From: Streptomyces cinerochromogenes
GTDB lineage: Bacteria; Actinomycetota; Actinomycetes; Streptomycetales; Streptomycetaceae
Length of the DNA: 64,000 nt
Reading direction: 5' to 3'
NCBI RefSeq assembly: GCF_014648635.1
Contig: NZ_BMRM01000001.1
Span: 248,001-312,000 of the forward strand
The first letter of the stretch is position 1. Every line of letters begins with the position of its first letter. The notes beneath the pieces are model-generated. The model made no database searches and was not told the DNA's origin. It was given only the letters and a program-made list of their open reading frames with translations. The translations under genes and the position numbers were made by a program. This document shows positions 23,356 through 31,709 of this stretch, in pieces.

Positions 23356-24250
23356 CGCCCTCCCTCCTGCCCAGCCCGAGCCAGCGCGCCTGCGCCACCG
23401 TGACGACGGCGACGACCAGCGCGAGGATCACCGCGCCCGCGCTGCCGAGCCCCAGGTTCTGTCCCTGTCCGAGGGCGGTGTAGTAGAGGTAGACGAGCGG
23501 TGGCCGGGCGTACGGCGGATAGCCGCGGGCGTCGGACAGCAGGTTGTAGAACTCGTCGAAGGCCTGGAAGGCGTTGACGACGAGCAGCAGCACCACGGCG
23601 ACCGAGGTGGCCCGCAGCTGCGGCAGCGTGATGTGCCGCAGCACCGTCCAGCCGGGCCGGGCCCCGTCCACGGCCGCCGCCTCGTACAGCACCGGGTCGA
23701 TCCGCTGCAGCCCCGCGAGGAAGAGAATCATGTAGAACCCGGCTTGCAGCCACAGTCGTACGGTCACGACGACCAGCCAGTACCAGGGCGGATCCGTGCC
23801 GGCCAGCCAGGCGACGGGCTCGCCCCCGAACCAGCCCAGCACGGTGTTGGCCAGCCCGGACCGCACCCCGTTGAAGATCGACATCTTCCAGATCAGCGCG
23901 GCGACGACGTAGCTGCACGCGGCCGGGAGGAAGAACACGGACCGGAAGAAGGCCCGGGCCCGCCGGACCCGGTTGACCATCAGGGCGAGGGAGAGGGAGA
24001 AGACGTAGGTGGCGGGCACGATGAAGGCGGTGAAGACGACAAAGGTCTCCAGGCTGCCGACGAACGCGTCGTCCCGCAGCACGGCCGCGTAGTTGCCGAG
24101 ACCGACGAAGTGCGTGGGCGTGACGGTGTTGTGCGCGTCGAAGAAACCGAGTGCCACGCTCCACAGCAGCGGTACGTAGGTGAACAGGGCGAGCCCGAGC
24201 GCGAACGGCCCGACGAACACCCAGAACCAGAGCGCCCTGGTGCGCCTCAT
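23348..24250 (-). CDS. Sugar ABC transporter permease (MalF type)
   Basis: A 300-residue permease with six predicted helices starting at WFWVFVGPFALGLALF. The EAA loop is visible as LYEAAAVDGARPGWTVLRHI. It pairs with the MalG-type permease and receives solute from the lipoprotein encoded upstream, whose stop it overlaps by 4 bases (ATGA). The SFFNG-like motif common in MalF is SIFNGVRSG here. The transported sugar cannot be deduced. Confidence 0.92.
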   Translation of the reverse strand: MRRTRALWFWVFVGPFALGLALFTYVPLLWSVALGFFDAHNTVTPTHFVGLGNYAAVLRDDAFVGSLETFVVFTAFIVPATYVFSLSLALMVNRVRRARAFFRSVFFLPAACSYVVAALIWKMSIFNGVRSGLANTVLGWFGGEPVAWLAGTDPPWYWLVVVTVRLWLQAGFYMILFLAGLQRIDPVLYEAAAVDGARPGWTVLRHITLPQLRATSVAVVLLLVVNAFQAFDEFYNLLSDARGYPPYARPPLVYLYYTALGQGQNLGLGSAGAVILALVVAVVTVAQARWLGLGRREGDG

Positions 24251-25491
24251 CGCTTCCTCGTCACCCGGGCCAGCTCCTCCGACACCTTCCGTACGACCCC
24301 CCGCACCTCACGTTCGGGGCTCGCCCCGCCCTGGATGATCCGGCTGAGCGCGTCCTGGTAGGCGGTCTGGGCGGCCGGGGTCCACAGCAGGGGCTGGGCA
24401 TGGCCGTGTTCGGTGGCGAACCGCACGGCGTCGGCGGCGGGACCGGTACGGAGGCGGCGGGCTCTCCTGGCGAGCGAGACCCGGGCCGGGATGTGGAACC
24501 CGTAGTCCAGCGCGAAGTCCTGCTGGAGGTCGGTCCGCTCCACCCACAGCCACTTCACGTACTCCTTGGCGACCTCCTTGTGCCTGCTCCGCGCACTGAC
24601 GGCGGCCCCGTAGGCCCCCACCGGCACGGAGGGCCGGCCGCCCACGCCGTCCCCGGGAAAGGGGAGCACCCCGAAATCGTCCCCGAGCTCCTCCCGCACC
24701 CGGGGCAGCGCCCACAGCCCGGACCACTGCATGGCGGTCAGCCCCTGGAGGAAGGCGGACGGGTCGGCCCAGTCGCTGGGCGCGCCGAGGAGGAGGGACT
24801 TGTCGGCGTAGAGCCGGTGCAGCTTGCCGAGGGTGCGGGCGGCGGCGGGTTCGTCGAAGCCGACCCCGCCGTCCTCGGTGACGAGCCGAAGCCCGGCCGC
24901 GTACAGCGGAGTCCCCCCGAGCACCCCCGCTCCCCCGTCGTTCCCCAGGAACAGCCCCTTGACCGTGCCCCTGGTGAGCGCGCGGGCGGCATCGAGGAGG
25001 GCGTCGAGACTGACGGGCGGCTCGACCCCGGCTTCCCTGAGCAGACTCTTCCGGTAGTAGAGCATCTGCGTGTCGATGACCTGCGGAATGCCGTACACCC
25101 TCCCGCGGTACGTCTTGGGCCCGAGCACGGCCGGGTTGAAGTCCCCCTTCACCCCCTCCACCAACGCGCTCAGGTCGAGGACCTGCCCGCCCTGGATCTG
25201 GTCGAGGGTCGGCCCGTCGACCTCGAACACGTCGGGCCCGGAGTCGGTGAGCAGCGCGGCGGCGGTCTGCTGGTCGTAGTTCCCGGGCCGCCACTGCACG
25301 GAGACCCGCGCCTTCGTGAAGGCGGCGGCATACCGCCGGACGGCCTGCTCGGTACCGGCCTCACCGTACTGGTGGTACCACTGCACGAGCCCGCTGCCCG
25401 AACTCCCGCCGCCGCGCCCGGTGTTCGACCCGCATGCGGCGAGCAACCCGGCTCCCGCGGCCAGCAGACCCCTGCGACTGACACTCCCCAT
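24247..25491 (-). CDS. Sugar ABC transporter substrate-binding lipoprotein
   Basis: A 414-residue extracellular solute-binding protein of family 1. The N-terminus MGSVSRRGLLAAGAGLLAAC carries a twin-arginine-like SRRGLL and a lipobox ending at C20. Later motifs GLVQWYHQYGEAGTEQAVR, TGGNDGGAGVLG-like GLFLGNDGG, and KEYVKWLWVE are typical of this class. I chose the ATG at 25491 because AGGGGG lies about 7 bases upstream; in-frame ATGs at 25518 and 25533 are alternatives. It heads a three-gene operon with the two permeases. Ligand unknown. Confidence 0.9.
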   Translation of the reverse strand: MGSVSRRGLLAAGAGLLAACGSNTGRGGGSSGSGLVQWYHQYGEAGTEQAVRRYAAAFTKARVSVQWRPGNYDQQTAAALLTDSGPDVFEVDGPTLDQIQGGQVLDLSALVEGVKGDFNPAVLGPKTYRGRVYGIPQVIDTQMLYYRKSLLREAGVEPPVSLDALLDAARALTRGTVKGLFLGNDGGAGVLGGTPLYAAGLRLVTEDGGVGFDEPAAARTLGKLHRLYADKSLLLGAPSDWADPSAFLQGLTAMQWSGLWALPRVREELGDDFGVLPFPGDGVGGRPSVPVGAYGAAVSARSRHKEVAKEYVKWLWVERTDLQQDFALDYGFHIPARVSLARRARRLRTGPAADAVRFATEHGHAQPLLWTPAAQTAYQDALSRIIQGGASPEREVRGVVRKVSEELARVTRKR

Positions 25492-25602
25492 CGTGCGCCC
25501 CCTGACGTCCGTCGTCATCGATGCACGGCCCAACGATCAGCGGTGGGCGACGATTACGGAAGACGAGTTGTGGCCGTTGCGGACAGCGATGGCGGACGCG
25601 CC

Positions 25603-25641
25603 GGAGGGGCGACACCCCCCGCACCGGGATGTCGCCCCTCC
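25603..25641 (-). terminator. Hairpin terminator downstream of ppdK
   Basis: GGAGGGGCGACA (25603-25614) pairs with TGTCGCCCCTCC (25630-25641), and CCC/GGG pairing inside extends it. It lies 72-110 bases past the ppdK stop and before the ABC transporter operon, insulating the two units. The T-richer flank is on the plus-strand side, so it may act in both directions. Confidence 0.75.
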
Positions 25642-25712
25642 TCTTTCGTGCGCCGGGGCCGCCGCCGATCGGTGAGGGTCGGGGACCGGCGGCGGCTCCG
25701 GGGTTCGGGAGG

Positions 25713-28433
25713 TCAGCGGTGGTCGCTGCCCTCCGACTGGGTGGCCGCGCGGCCGGCTTCGAGGCGGGCGACCGGGATGCGGAACGGGGAGCAGGAGACG
25801 TAGTCCAGACCCACCTCGTGGAAGAAGTGGACCGACTCCGGGTCACCGCCGTGCTCGCCGCAGACGCCGAGCTTGAGGTCGGGGCGGGTGCGGCGGCCGG
25901 CCTCCGCGGCCGCCTTCACCAGGGAGCCGACGCCGTCCTTGTCGATCGTCTCGAACGGGGAGACGCCGAAGATGCCCTTCTCCAGGTAGGCGGTGAAGAA
26001 GCTGGCCTCGACGTCGTCGCGGCTGAAGCCCCACACCGTCTGCGTCAGGTCGTTCGTGCCGAAGGAGAAGAACTCCGCCGCCTCCGCGATCTGGCCCGCC
26101 GTCAGGGCCGCCCGCGGAAGCTCGATCATCGTGCCGATCGCCAGCTTCAGCTTCGCACCCGTCGCCGCCTCGACCTCCGCGATGACCTGGTCAGCCTCCT
26201 CGCGGACGATCTCCAGCTCCTGGACCGTGCCGACGAGCGGGATCATGATCTCGGCGCGCGGGTCGCCCTTGGCGTTCTTGCGCTCGGCCGCGGCCTCCGC
26301 GATGGCGCGGACCTGCATCGTGAACAGGCCGGGGATGACCAGGCCGAGGCGGACACCGCGCAGGCCCAGCATCGGGTTCTGCTCGTGCAGGCGGTGGACC
26401 GCCTGGAGCAGGCGCAGGTCGTTCTCGTGCGGCTCCTGACGGGACTCGGCCAGGGCCACGCGGACCGAGAGTTCCGTGATGTCCGGGAGGAACTCGTGCA
26501 GCGGCGGGTCCAGGAGACGGATCGTCACCGGGAGGCCGTCCATCGCCTCGAAGAGTTCGACGAAGTCCTTCTTCTGCAGGGGCAGCAGCTCCCGCAGGGC
26601 GGCCTCGCGCTCCTCCTCCGTGTCGGCGAGGATCAGCTTCTCGACCATCTCGCGGCGCTCGCCGAGGAACATGTGCTCCGTGCGGCACAGGCCGATGCCC
26701 TGGGCGCCGAAACGGCGGGCCCGCAGCGCGTCCTCGGCGTTGTCCGCGTTGGCGCGCACCCGCAGGCGGCGCTTGCGGTCGGCGAAGGCCATCATCCGGT
26801 GGACCGCCTCGACCAGCTCGTCCGCGTCGTCCGCGCCCGGGTGCATCCGGCCCTCGAAGTACTCCACGACGGGGGACGGGACCACCGGGACCTCGCCCAG
26901 GTAGACCTTGCCCGAGGAGCCGTCGATGGAGATCAGGTCGCCCTCCTCCACCACGTGTCCGCCGGGGACCGTCATACGGCGGCGCTTGGTGTCGACCTCC
27001 AGCTCCTCCGCGCCGCAGACACAGGTCTTGCCCATGCCCCGGGCGACCACGGCGGCGTGGGAGGTCTTGCCGCCGCGCGAGGTGAGGATGCCCTCGGCCG
27101 CGATCATGCCGTCCAGGTCGTCCGGGTTCGTCTCACGGCGGACCAGGATGACCTTCTCGCCCGAGCGGGACCACTTGACCGCCGTGTACGAGTCGAAGAC
27201 CGCCTTGCCGACCGCGGCGCCCGGCGAGGCCGCGATGCCCCGGGCGACCTGCTCGACCTTCGCCTGCTCGTCGAAGCGAGGGAACATCAGCTGGGCGAGC
27301 TGGGCGCCGGTGACGCGCTGCAGCGCCTCCGTCTCGTCGATCAGGCCCTGGTCGACCAGCTGGGTGGCGATGCGGAAGGCCGCGCCGGCGGTGCGCTTGC
27401 CGACCCGGGTCTGGAGCATCCACAGCTGACCGCGCTCGATCGTGAACTCGATGTCGCAGAGGTCCTTGTAGTGGTTCTCCAGCGTCTCCATGATCTGCAT
27501 GAGCTGGTCGTACGACTTCTTGTCGATCTGCTCCAGCTCCGCGAGCGGGACGGTGTTGCGGATGCCCGCGACCACGTCCTCGCCCTGCGCGTTCTGCAGG
27601 TAGTCGCCGTAGACGCCCTGGTGGCCCGAGGCGGGGTCACGGGTGAACGCGACACCGGTGCCGGAGTCGGGGCCCAGGTTGCCGAAGACCATCGAGCAGA
27701 CGTTGACGGCCGTGCCCAGGTCGTGCGGGATGCGCTCCTGGCGGCGGTACAGCTTGGCGCGGTCGCCGTTCCAGGAGTCGAAGACCGCCTTGATGGCGAG
27801 GTCCATCTGCTCGCGCGGGTCCTGCGGGAAGTCCCGGCCGGCCTCCTTCTTGACGATCTTCTTGAAGGTGGTGACCAGCTTCTTCAGGTCGGCGGCCTCC
27901 AGGTCGGTGTCGACCGTGACCTTCTTGGCGGCCTTGGCCTTGTCGAGGGCCTCCTCGAAGAGGTCGCCGTCGACGCCGAGGACGGTCTTGCCGAACATCT
28001 GGATGAGGCGGCGGTAGGAGTCCCAGGCGAACCGCTCGTCGCCGGCCTGGGCGGCGAGGCCCTGCACGGACTTGTCCGAGAGGCCGATGTTCAGGACGGT
28101 GTCCATCATGCCGGGCATGGAGAACTTGGCGCCGGAGCGGACGGAGACGAGCAGCGGGTCGTCGGCCTGGCCGAGCTTCTTGCCCATCTTCGCTTCGAGG
28201 GCGTCGAGATGCGCGGTCACCTCGTCACGCAGTGCCGCGGGCTCCTCACCGCTCTCCAGGTAGACCTTGCAGGCCTCCGTGGTGATCGTGAAGCCGGGAG
28301 GGACCGGCAGACCGAGGTTGGTCATCTCGGCGAGATTGGCACCCTTGCCGCCGAGGAGGTCCTTGAGGTCCTTGTTGCCCTCGGTGAAGTCGTAAACGAA
28401 CTTCGCTACGTGGGGTTCTTTGTTTTCCGACAC
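25713..28433 (-). CDS. ppdK: Pyruvate, phosphate dikinase
   Basis: This 906-residue enzyme interconverts pyruvate, ATP and Pi with PEP, AMP and PPi, serving gluconeogenesis or PEP supply. Domains in order: N-terminal ATP-grasp (about 1-340, LLGGKGANLAEMTNLGLPVPPGF, seen as GGKGANLAEM), the swivelling phosphohistidine domain (GGKTSHAAVVARGMGKTCVCG, histidine near 459) and the C-terminal PEP/pyruvate barrel with GVCGEHGGDP. The frame is open to 28565, but the GTG at 28433 (VSENKEPHVAKF) follows AAGGAG at good spacing and matches the family's N-terminus. It stands alone in the operon and is preceded by inverted repeats in the 417-base gap. Confidence 0.95.
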   Translation of the reverse strand: MSENKEPHVAKFVYDFTEGNKDLKDLLGGKGANLAEMTNLGLPVPPGFTITTEACKVYLESGEEPAALRDEVTAHLDALEAKMGKKLGQADDPLLVSVRSGAKFSMPGMMDTVLNIGLSDKSVQGLAAQAGDERFAWDSYRRLIQMFGKTVLGVDGDLFEEALDKAKAAKKVTVDTDLEAADLKKLVTTFKKIVKKEAGRDFPQDPREQMDLAIKAVFDSWNGDRAKLYRRQERIPHDLGTAVNVCSMVFGNLGPDSGTGVAFTRDPASGHQGVYGDYLQNAQGEDVVAGIRNTVPLAELEQIDKKSYDQLMQIMETLENHYKDLCDIEFTIERGQLWMLQTRVGKRTAGAAFRIATQLVDQGLIDETEALQRVTGAQLAQLMFPRFDEQAKVEQVARGIAASPGAAVGKAVFDSYTAVKWSRSGEKVILVRRETNPDDLDGMIAAEGILTSRGGKTSHAAVVARGMGKTCVCGAEELEVDTKRRRMTVPGGHVVEEGDLISIDGSSGKVYLGEVPVVPSPVVEYFEGRMHPGADDADELVEAVHRMMAFADRKRRLRVRANADNAEDALRARRFGAQGIGLCRTEHMFLGERREMVEKLILADTEEEREAALRELLPLQKKDFVELFEAMDGLPVTIRLLDPPLHEFLPDITELSVRVALAESRQEPHENDLRLLQAVHRLHEQNPMLGLRGVRLGLVIPGLFTMQVRAIAEAAAERKNAKGDPRAEIMIPLVGTVQELEIVREEADQVIAEVEAATGAKLKLAIGTMIELPRAALTAGQIAEAAEFFSFGTNDLTQTVWGFSRDDVEASFFTAYLEKGIFGVSPFETIDKDGVGSLVKAAAEAGRRTRPDLKLGVCGEHGGDPESVHFFHEVGLDYVSCSPFRIPVARLEAGRAATQSEGSDHR

Positions 28434-28473
28434 GGGTCTCGACTCCTTGAGGCCACGGTGGCTGCCCTGACGG

Positions 28474-28504
28474 CCAGGAACATACCCAGATCGAAGGTTC
28501 CTGG
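28474..28504 (-). promoter_or_regulatory. Inverted repeat in the ppdK promoter region
   Basis: CCAGGAAC (28474-28481) and GTTCCTGG (28497-28504) are perfect inverted arms 15 bases apart, with TACCCAG/CTGGGTA nested across the right arm. Read on the ppdK strand, the element contains GGGTATGTT, a plausible -10. It lies 41-71 bases before the GTG start, so a bound protein would affect ppdK transcription. Confidence 0.5.
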
Positions 28505-28635
28505 GTACGTCCACTTGCGCGTCATGCGCCCGTAACCACTCGTCCGCCAGCGGATCGAAAGTCAAAGCTTGGCAAGCGAAGCCAGCCGTATGTTTTCACT
28601 TCTTGAAGACAAGCGCGCCCACAGGTGCGGTTTTC

Positions 28636-28750
28636 CGCTCAGATGAGCGGACTCCAGCACGACTGATTTCGGTCGATGAACGATCAAGGGGTGGCACCGA
28701 GTGCCACCCCTTGAGGAAGTGCAGTCGTGCTCGATTCGCTCATCTGAGCG
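28636..28750. other. Nested 115-bp inverted repeat in the ROK-ppdK gap
   Basis: Three perfect inverted pairs are nested: CGCTCAGATGAGCG (28636-28649) with 28737-28750; AGCACGACTG (28656-28665) with CAGTCGTGCT (28722-28731); and CAAGGGGTGGCAC (28685-28697) with GTGCCACCCCTTG (28701-28713), around a 3-base loop. The outer arms are themselves near-palindromes and could fold alone. The element could be the ROK gene terminator, a long leader structure for ppdK, or a miniature mobile element. The rest of the gap (28434-28850) shows no gene. Confidence 0.8.
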
Positions 28751-28850
28751 CGACCCTTATCAAGGGTGGCGAGAATCACGCTGCCACAGACCGCCCCGTT
28801 TCACCATGCGGACCCTCCCGCGGACCGGTTCCAGGACCGGAACACGGGCG

Positions 28851-30071
28851 TCAGACGCCCATCTCCGACAACCGCTCCTCCGCCCGGTCCGGCGCGTACA
28901 GGTGCTCCACCACCAGCGCGCCCGCGCCGACCAGCCCGGCCCGGTCGCCGAGCCGGGAGGTGACGACGTCCAGGTGGGCCGTGGAGCGGGGCAGCGCCCG
29001 CTGGTAGAGCAGCTCGCGCACCCCGGTCAGGAAGGGCGTACCGGCCAGGTCGCCCGCGATCATCAGCACGCCCGGGTTGAGCAGGGTCACCACCGTCGCC
29101 AGCACGTCCCCGACCGTGCGCCCGGCCTCCCGGGCCAGCGCGGCGGCCTCCGGGTGCCCGGCGGCCAGCAGGTCCCGCACATCCGAGCCGGAGGCGGCCG
29201 GCACCCCGGACGCGGCCAGCCGCCGGGCCACGGCGCCGCCGCTCGCGACCGCCGCGAGACAGCCGTACGACCCGCACCGGCACAGCGCGTCGGCACCGAC
29301 GCGGATGTGCCCGATGTCGCCGGCGCCGCCGTCGACGCCCCGGTAGATCGAGCCGTCCACGACCACCCCGGCGCCGATGCCCGTGGACACCTTCACCAGC
29401 ACGAAGGCCGTGCAGTCGGGGTGCCCGGTGCGCTGCTCGCCGTAGGCCATGAGGTTGGCGTCGTTGTCGACCAGGACCGGGACCGCGGGCGCGCCGGTGT
29501 GCTCGGTGAAGGCACGGGAGAGCCTGCCCGTTATGTCGTAGCCGTCCCAGCCCGGCATGATCGGCGGCTGGACCACGCGGCCGCTCTCGCTGTCCACCGG
29601 GCCCGGCACCGCGAGCCCGATCCCGCAGACCTCCCCGCCCCGGTGCCCGGTCTTGGCCAGCAACTCGGCGAACCAGCGGCCGAGTTCGCCGAGGACGGCG
29701 TCCGGGCCGTCCTCGACCACCAGCGTGCCGCCGTGTTCGGCGAGGATCTCCCCGGTCAGGGAGAGCACGGCCGCACGGGCGTGCCGGGTGTCCAGGTCGG
29801 CGGCGAGGACCACCGCGTGCGAGTCGTCGAACTCCAGGGTGATGGAGGGGCGTCCGCCGAGCGGTGACCCGACCGGGCCGCCGGCGCCCTCGCGCAGCCA
29901 GCCCGCCCGGAACAGCCGGTCCAGGCGCTGGCCGACGGTGGCCCGGGAGAGCCCGGTCGCCTGCTGGAGCGCGCCACGCGTCACCGCCCGCCCGCTGCGC
30001 ACCAGTTCGAGCAGATCGCCGGCCCCGGCCTGGTTTCCGCCCTTGCCGGTCCTTCCCGGACGTCCCGTCAT
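28851..30071 (-). CDS. ROK-family transcriptional regulator
   Basis: A 406-residue regulator with an N-terminal winged helix (about 15-75, ALQQATGLSRATVGQRLDRL) and a ROK sugar-kinase-like domain. Motifs are VLAADLDTRHARAAV, VDNDANLMAYGE, GIGAGVVVDGSIYRGVDGGAGDIGH (seen as GIGAGVV and GAGDIGH) and the zinc motif CRCGSYGC, where the glutamate usual after GC-L is alanine. The ATG at 30071 follows GGGGG and is preferred over a GTG at 30077. It is divergent from the GH63-like hydrolase and debranching-type genes, so it probably senses a sugar and controls them (inference). Confidence 0.92.
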   Translation of the reverse strand: MTGRPGRTGKGGNQAGAGDLLELVRSGRAVTRGALQQATGLSRATVGQRLDRLFRAGWLREGAGGPVGSPLGGRPSITLEFDDSHAVVLAADLDTRHARAAVLSLTGEILAEHGGTLVVEDGPDAVLGELGRWFAELLAKTGHRGGEVCGIGLAVPGPVDSESGRVVQPPIMPGWDGYDITGRLSRAFTEHTGAPAVPVLVDNDANLMAYGEQRTGHPDCTAFVLVKVSTGIGAGVVVDGSIYRGVDGGAGDIGHIRVGADALCRCGSYGCLAAVASGGAVARRLAASGVPAASGSDVRDLLAAGHPEAAALAREAGRTVGDVLATVVTLLNPGVLMIAGDLAGTPFLTGVRELLYQRALPRSTAHLDVVTSRLGDRAGLVGAGALVVEHLYAPDRAEERLSEMGV

Positions 30072-30110
30072 GCGCACCCCCTTGTGTTCCTCAAGCCTGC
30101 ATTACATAGT

Positions 30111-30139
30111 GGGTTTTGCGTGTTAAATAGACGTAACCC
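30111..30139. promoter_or_regulatory. Inverted repeat in the ROK/GH63 divergent promoter region
   Basis: GGGTT (30111-30115) and CGT (30119-30121) are mirrored by ACG (30131-30133) and AACCC (30135-30139), around an AT-rich centre GTTAAATAG. In a window this GC-rich the AT-rich core is notable. The element sits between the divergent ROK gene (start 30071) and the GH63-like gene and is a good candidate operator and promoter site for both. Confidence 0.5.
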
Positions 30140-30191
30140 TACGGTGGCCGCCGCCAAACCCGGCCGGCCGGACGTCTTCGGGGAGCCCCGA

Positions 30192-31709
30192 GTGGATCGC
30201 ACTGCCCAGCTCACTGCCCGTCCCACGAAGCGAGAGATCGCATACGATCCACCGGCCGCACCGGCGACCACGGCGTCCCTGCACGTCAGAGCCGCCGCGG
30301 TGCTGGAGGCGAACTGGACCGGCGGCTCGACCGTGCCGTCCCGGAACCTGTACCCGCACCAGTGGTCCTGGGACTCGGCGTTCGTCGCCATCGGGCTGCG
30401 GCACATCTCCCCGCTGCGGGCCCAGACGGAGCTGGAGACGCTGCTCGCGGCCCAGTGGGCCGACGGCCGGGTCCCGCACATCGTGTTCAACCCCTCCGTC
30501 CCGCTCGACGCGTACTTCCCGAGCCCCGACTTCTGGCGCTCCTCCACCGCCGGGCGCACCGCGGGCGCCCCGCGCACCGTACAGACCTCCGGCATCGTGC
30601 AGCCACCCGTGCACGCGCTGGCCGCCTGGCTGGTCCACCGCGCCGACCCGGAGCTGTCCCGGAGCCGCGGCTTCCTGGCCCGCCTGTACCCGCGGCTGGC
30701 CGCCTGGCACCGGTACCTGCTGCACCGGCGGGACCTGGGCGGCGGCGGACTCGCGTCCGTGGTCCATCCGTGGGAGCAGGGCATGGACAACAGCCCCTGC
30801 TGGGACGCCCCGCTGGCCCGGATCGCCCCGGCCCCGGCCCGCTCCTTCCGGCGCGCCGACCTTCACCACGGCGCCGCCGAGGACCGGCCGACGGACCTGG
30901 ACTACGGGCGGTACGTGCGGCTGGCCGCCGACTACCGGGACGGTGGATACGCCGACGGGACCGGGCGGTTCGCCGTGGAGGACCCGGCGTTCAACGCGCT
31001 CCTCATCGCCTCCGAGCACGCCCTCGCCCGGATCGCCGGGGAGCTGGGCGCGGCCGGCTCGGCCCGGCACGCGCGCGCCGAACGGCTGACGGCGGCCCTG
31101 GTGGAACGGCTGTGGGACGCGGAGGCCGGGATGTTCCTGTGCCGGGACCTGCGGGGCGCGGGCCCGGTTTTCGAGCGCAGCGTCTCCGGCCTGGTCCCGC
31201 TGCTGCTGCCCGGACTGCCCCGGGACATCGCCGCCGCGCTCGTCCGCACCCTGACGGGCCCGCACTTCGCGCTCGGCGGCCGCACCCGGCTGCCGGCGAG
31301 CTACGACCTCCTCGGCGAGGCCTTCGACCCGCACCGCTACTGGCGCGGACCGGCCTGGTTCAACACCGCTTGGCTGCTGGAGCGGGGACTGCGCACCCAC
31401 GGCGAGCGGGAGCGGGCCGACGCCCTGCGGGAGGCGGTGCTGGACCTCGCCGCCGCCACCGGTTTCGCCGAGTACGTCGACCCGTTCACCGGCGAGGCCT
31501 GCGGCGCCACCGGCTTCAGCTGGACGGCGGCCCTCGCGCTCGACCTGCACCACCAGCGGCCCGCACCGCCGAAGCGTCAAGAGCGGGCCCCCCAGCGTCA
31601 ACGGCCGGACAAGAACTCACAAGGCTTGGACAAGAGCCCACAAAGAGACGTACCCCCCACGGACAGCGCACCGTTCGACAGGAGTGACAGAGGAGGGGAC
31701 CGGGGATGA
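30192..31709 (+). CDS. GH63/MGH1-like glycoside hydrolase
   Basis: A 505-residue alpha/alpha-barrel glycosidase resembling bacterial mannosylglycerate or glucosylglycerate hydrolases of family GH63. Visible motifs are NLYPHQWSWDSAFVAIGLRHI at residues near 50, HPWEQGMDNSPCWD (probable acid aspartate region), and YWRGPAWFNTAWLLERGLR towards the end with FSWTAALALDL. I chose the GTG at 30192 (GGGGAG 6 bases upstream); a GTG at 30144 is also in frame. The last 45 residues are a repetitive, charged, probably disordered tail. The stop overlaps the next ATG by 4 bases. It could cleave compatible solutes or glycogen-derived glucosides. Confidence 0.8.
   Translation: MDRTAQLTARPTKREIAYDPPAAPATTASLHVRAAAVLEANWTGGSTVPSRNLYPHQWSWDSAFVAIGLRHISPLRAQTELETLLAAQWADGRVPHIVFNPSVPLDAYFPSPDFWRSSTAGRTAGAPRTVQTSGIVQPPVHALAAWLVHRADPELSRSRGFLARLYPRLAAWHRYLLHRRDLGGGGLASVVHPWEQGMDNSPCWDAPLARIAPAPARSFRRADLHHGAAEDRPTDLDYGRYVRLAADYRDGGYADGTGRFAVEDPAFNALLIASEHALARIAGELGAAGSARHARAERLTAALVERLWDAEAGMFLCRDLRGAGPVFERSVSGLVPLLLPGLPRDIAAALVRTLTGPHFALGGRTRLPASYDLLGEAFDPHRYWRGPAWFNTAWLLERGLRTHGERERADALREAVLDLAAATGFAEYVDPFTGEACGATGFSWTAALALDLHHQRPAPPKRQERAPQRQRPDKNSQGLDKSPQRDVPPTDSAPFDRSDRGGDRG

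Noticed and set aside
25521..28535. 1004-residue plus-strand open frame over ppdK
   Set aside because: It is an antisense shadow of ppdK, rich in Arg, Asp, Val and Leu repeats with no recognisable domain.
30084..30191. Upstream start for the GH63-like gene at 30084
   Set aside because: It would overlap the divergent promoter region; the GTG at 30192 has a good ribosome site.
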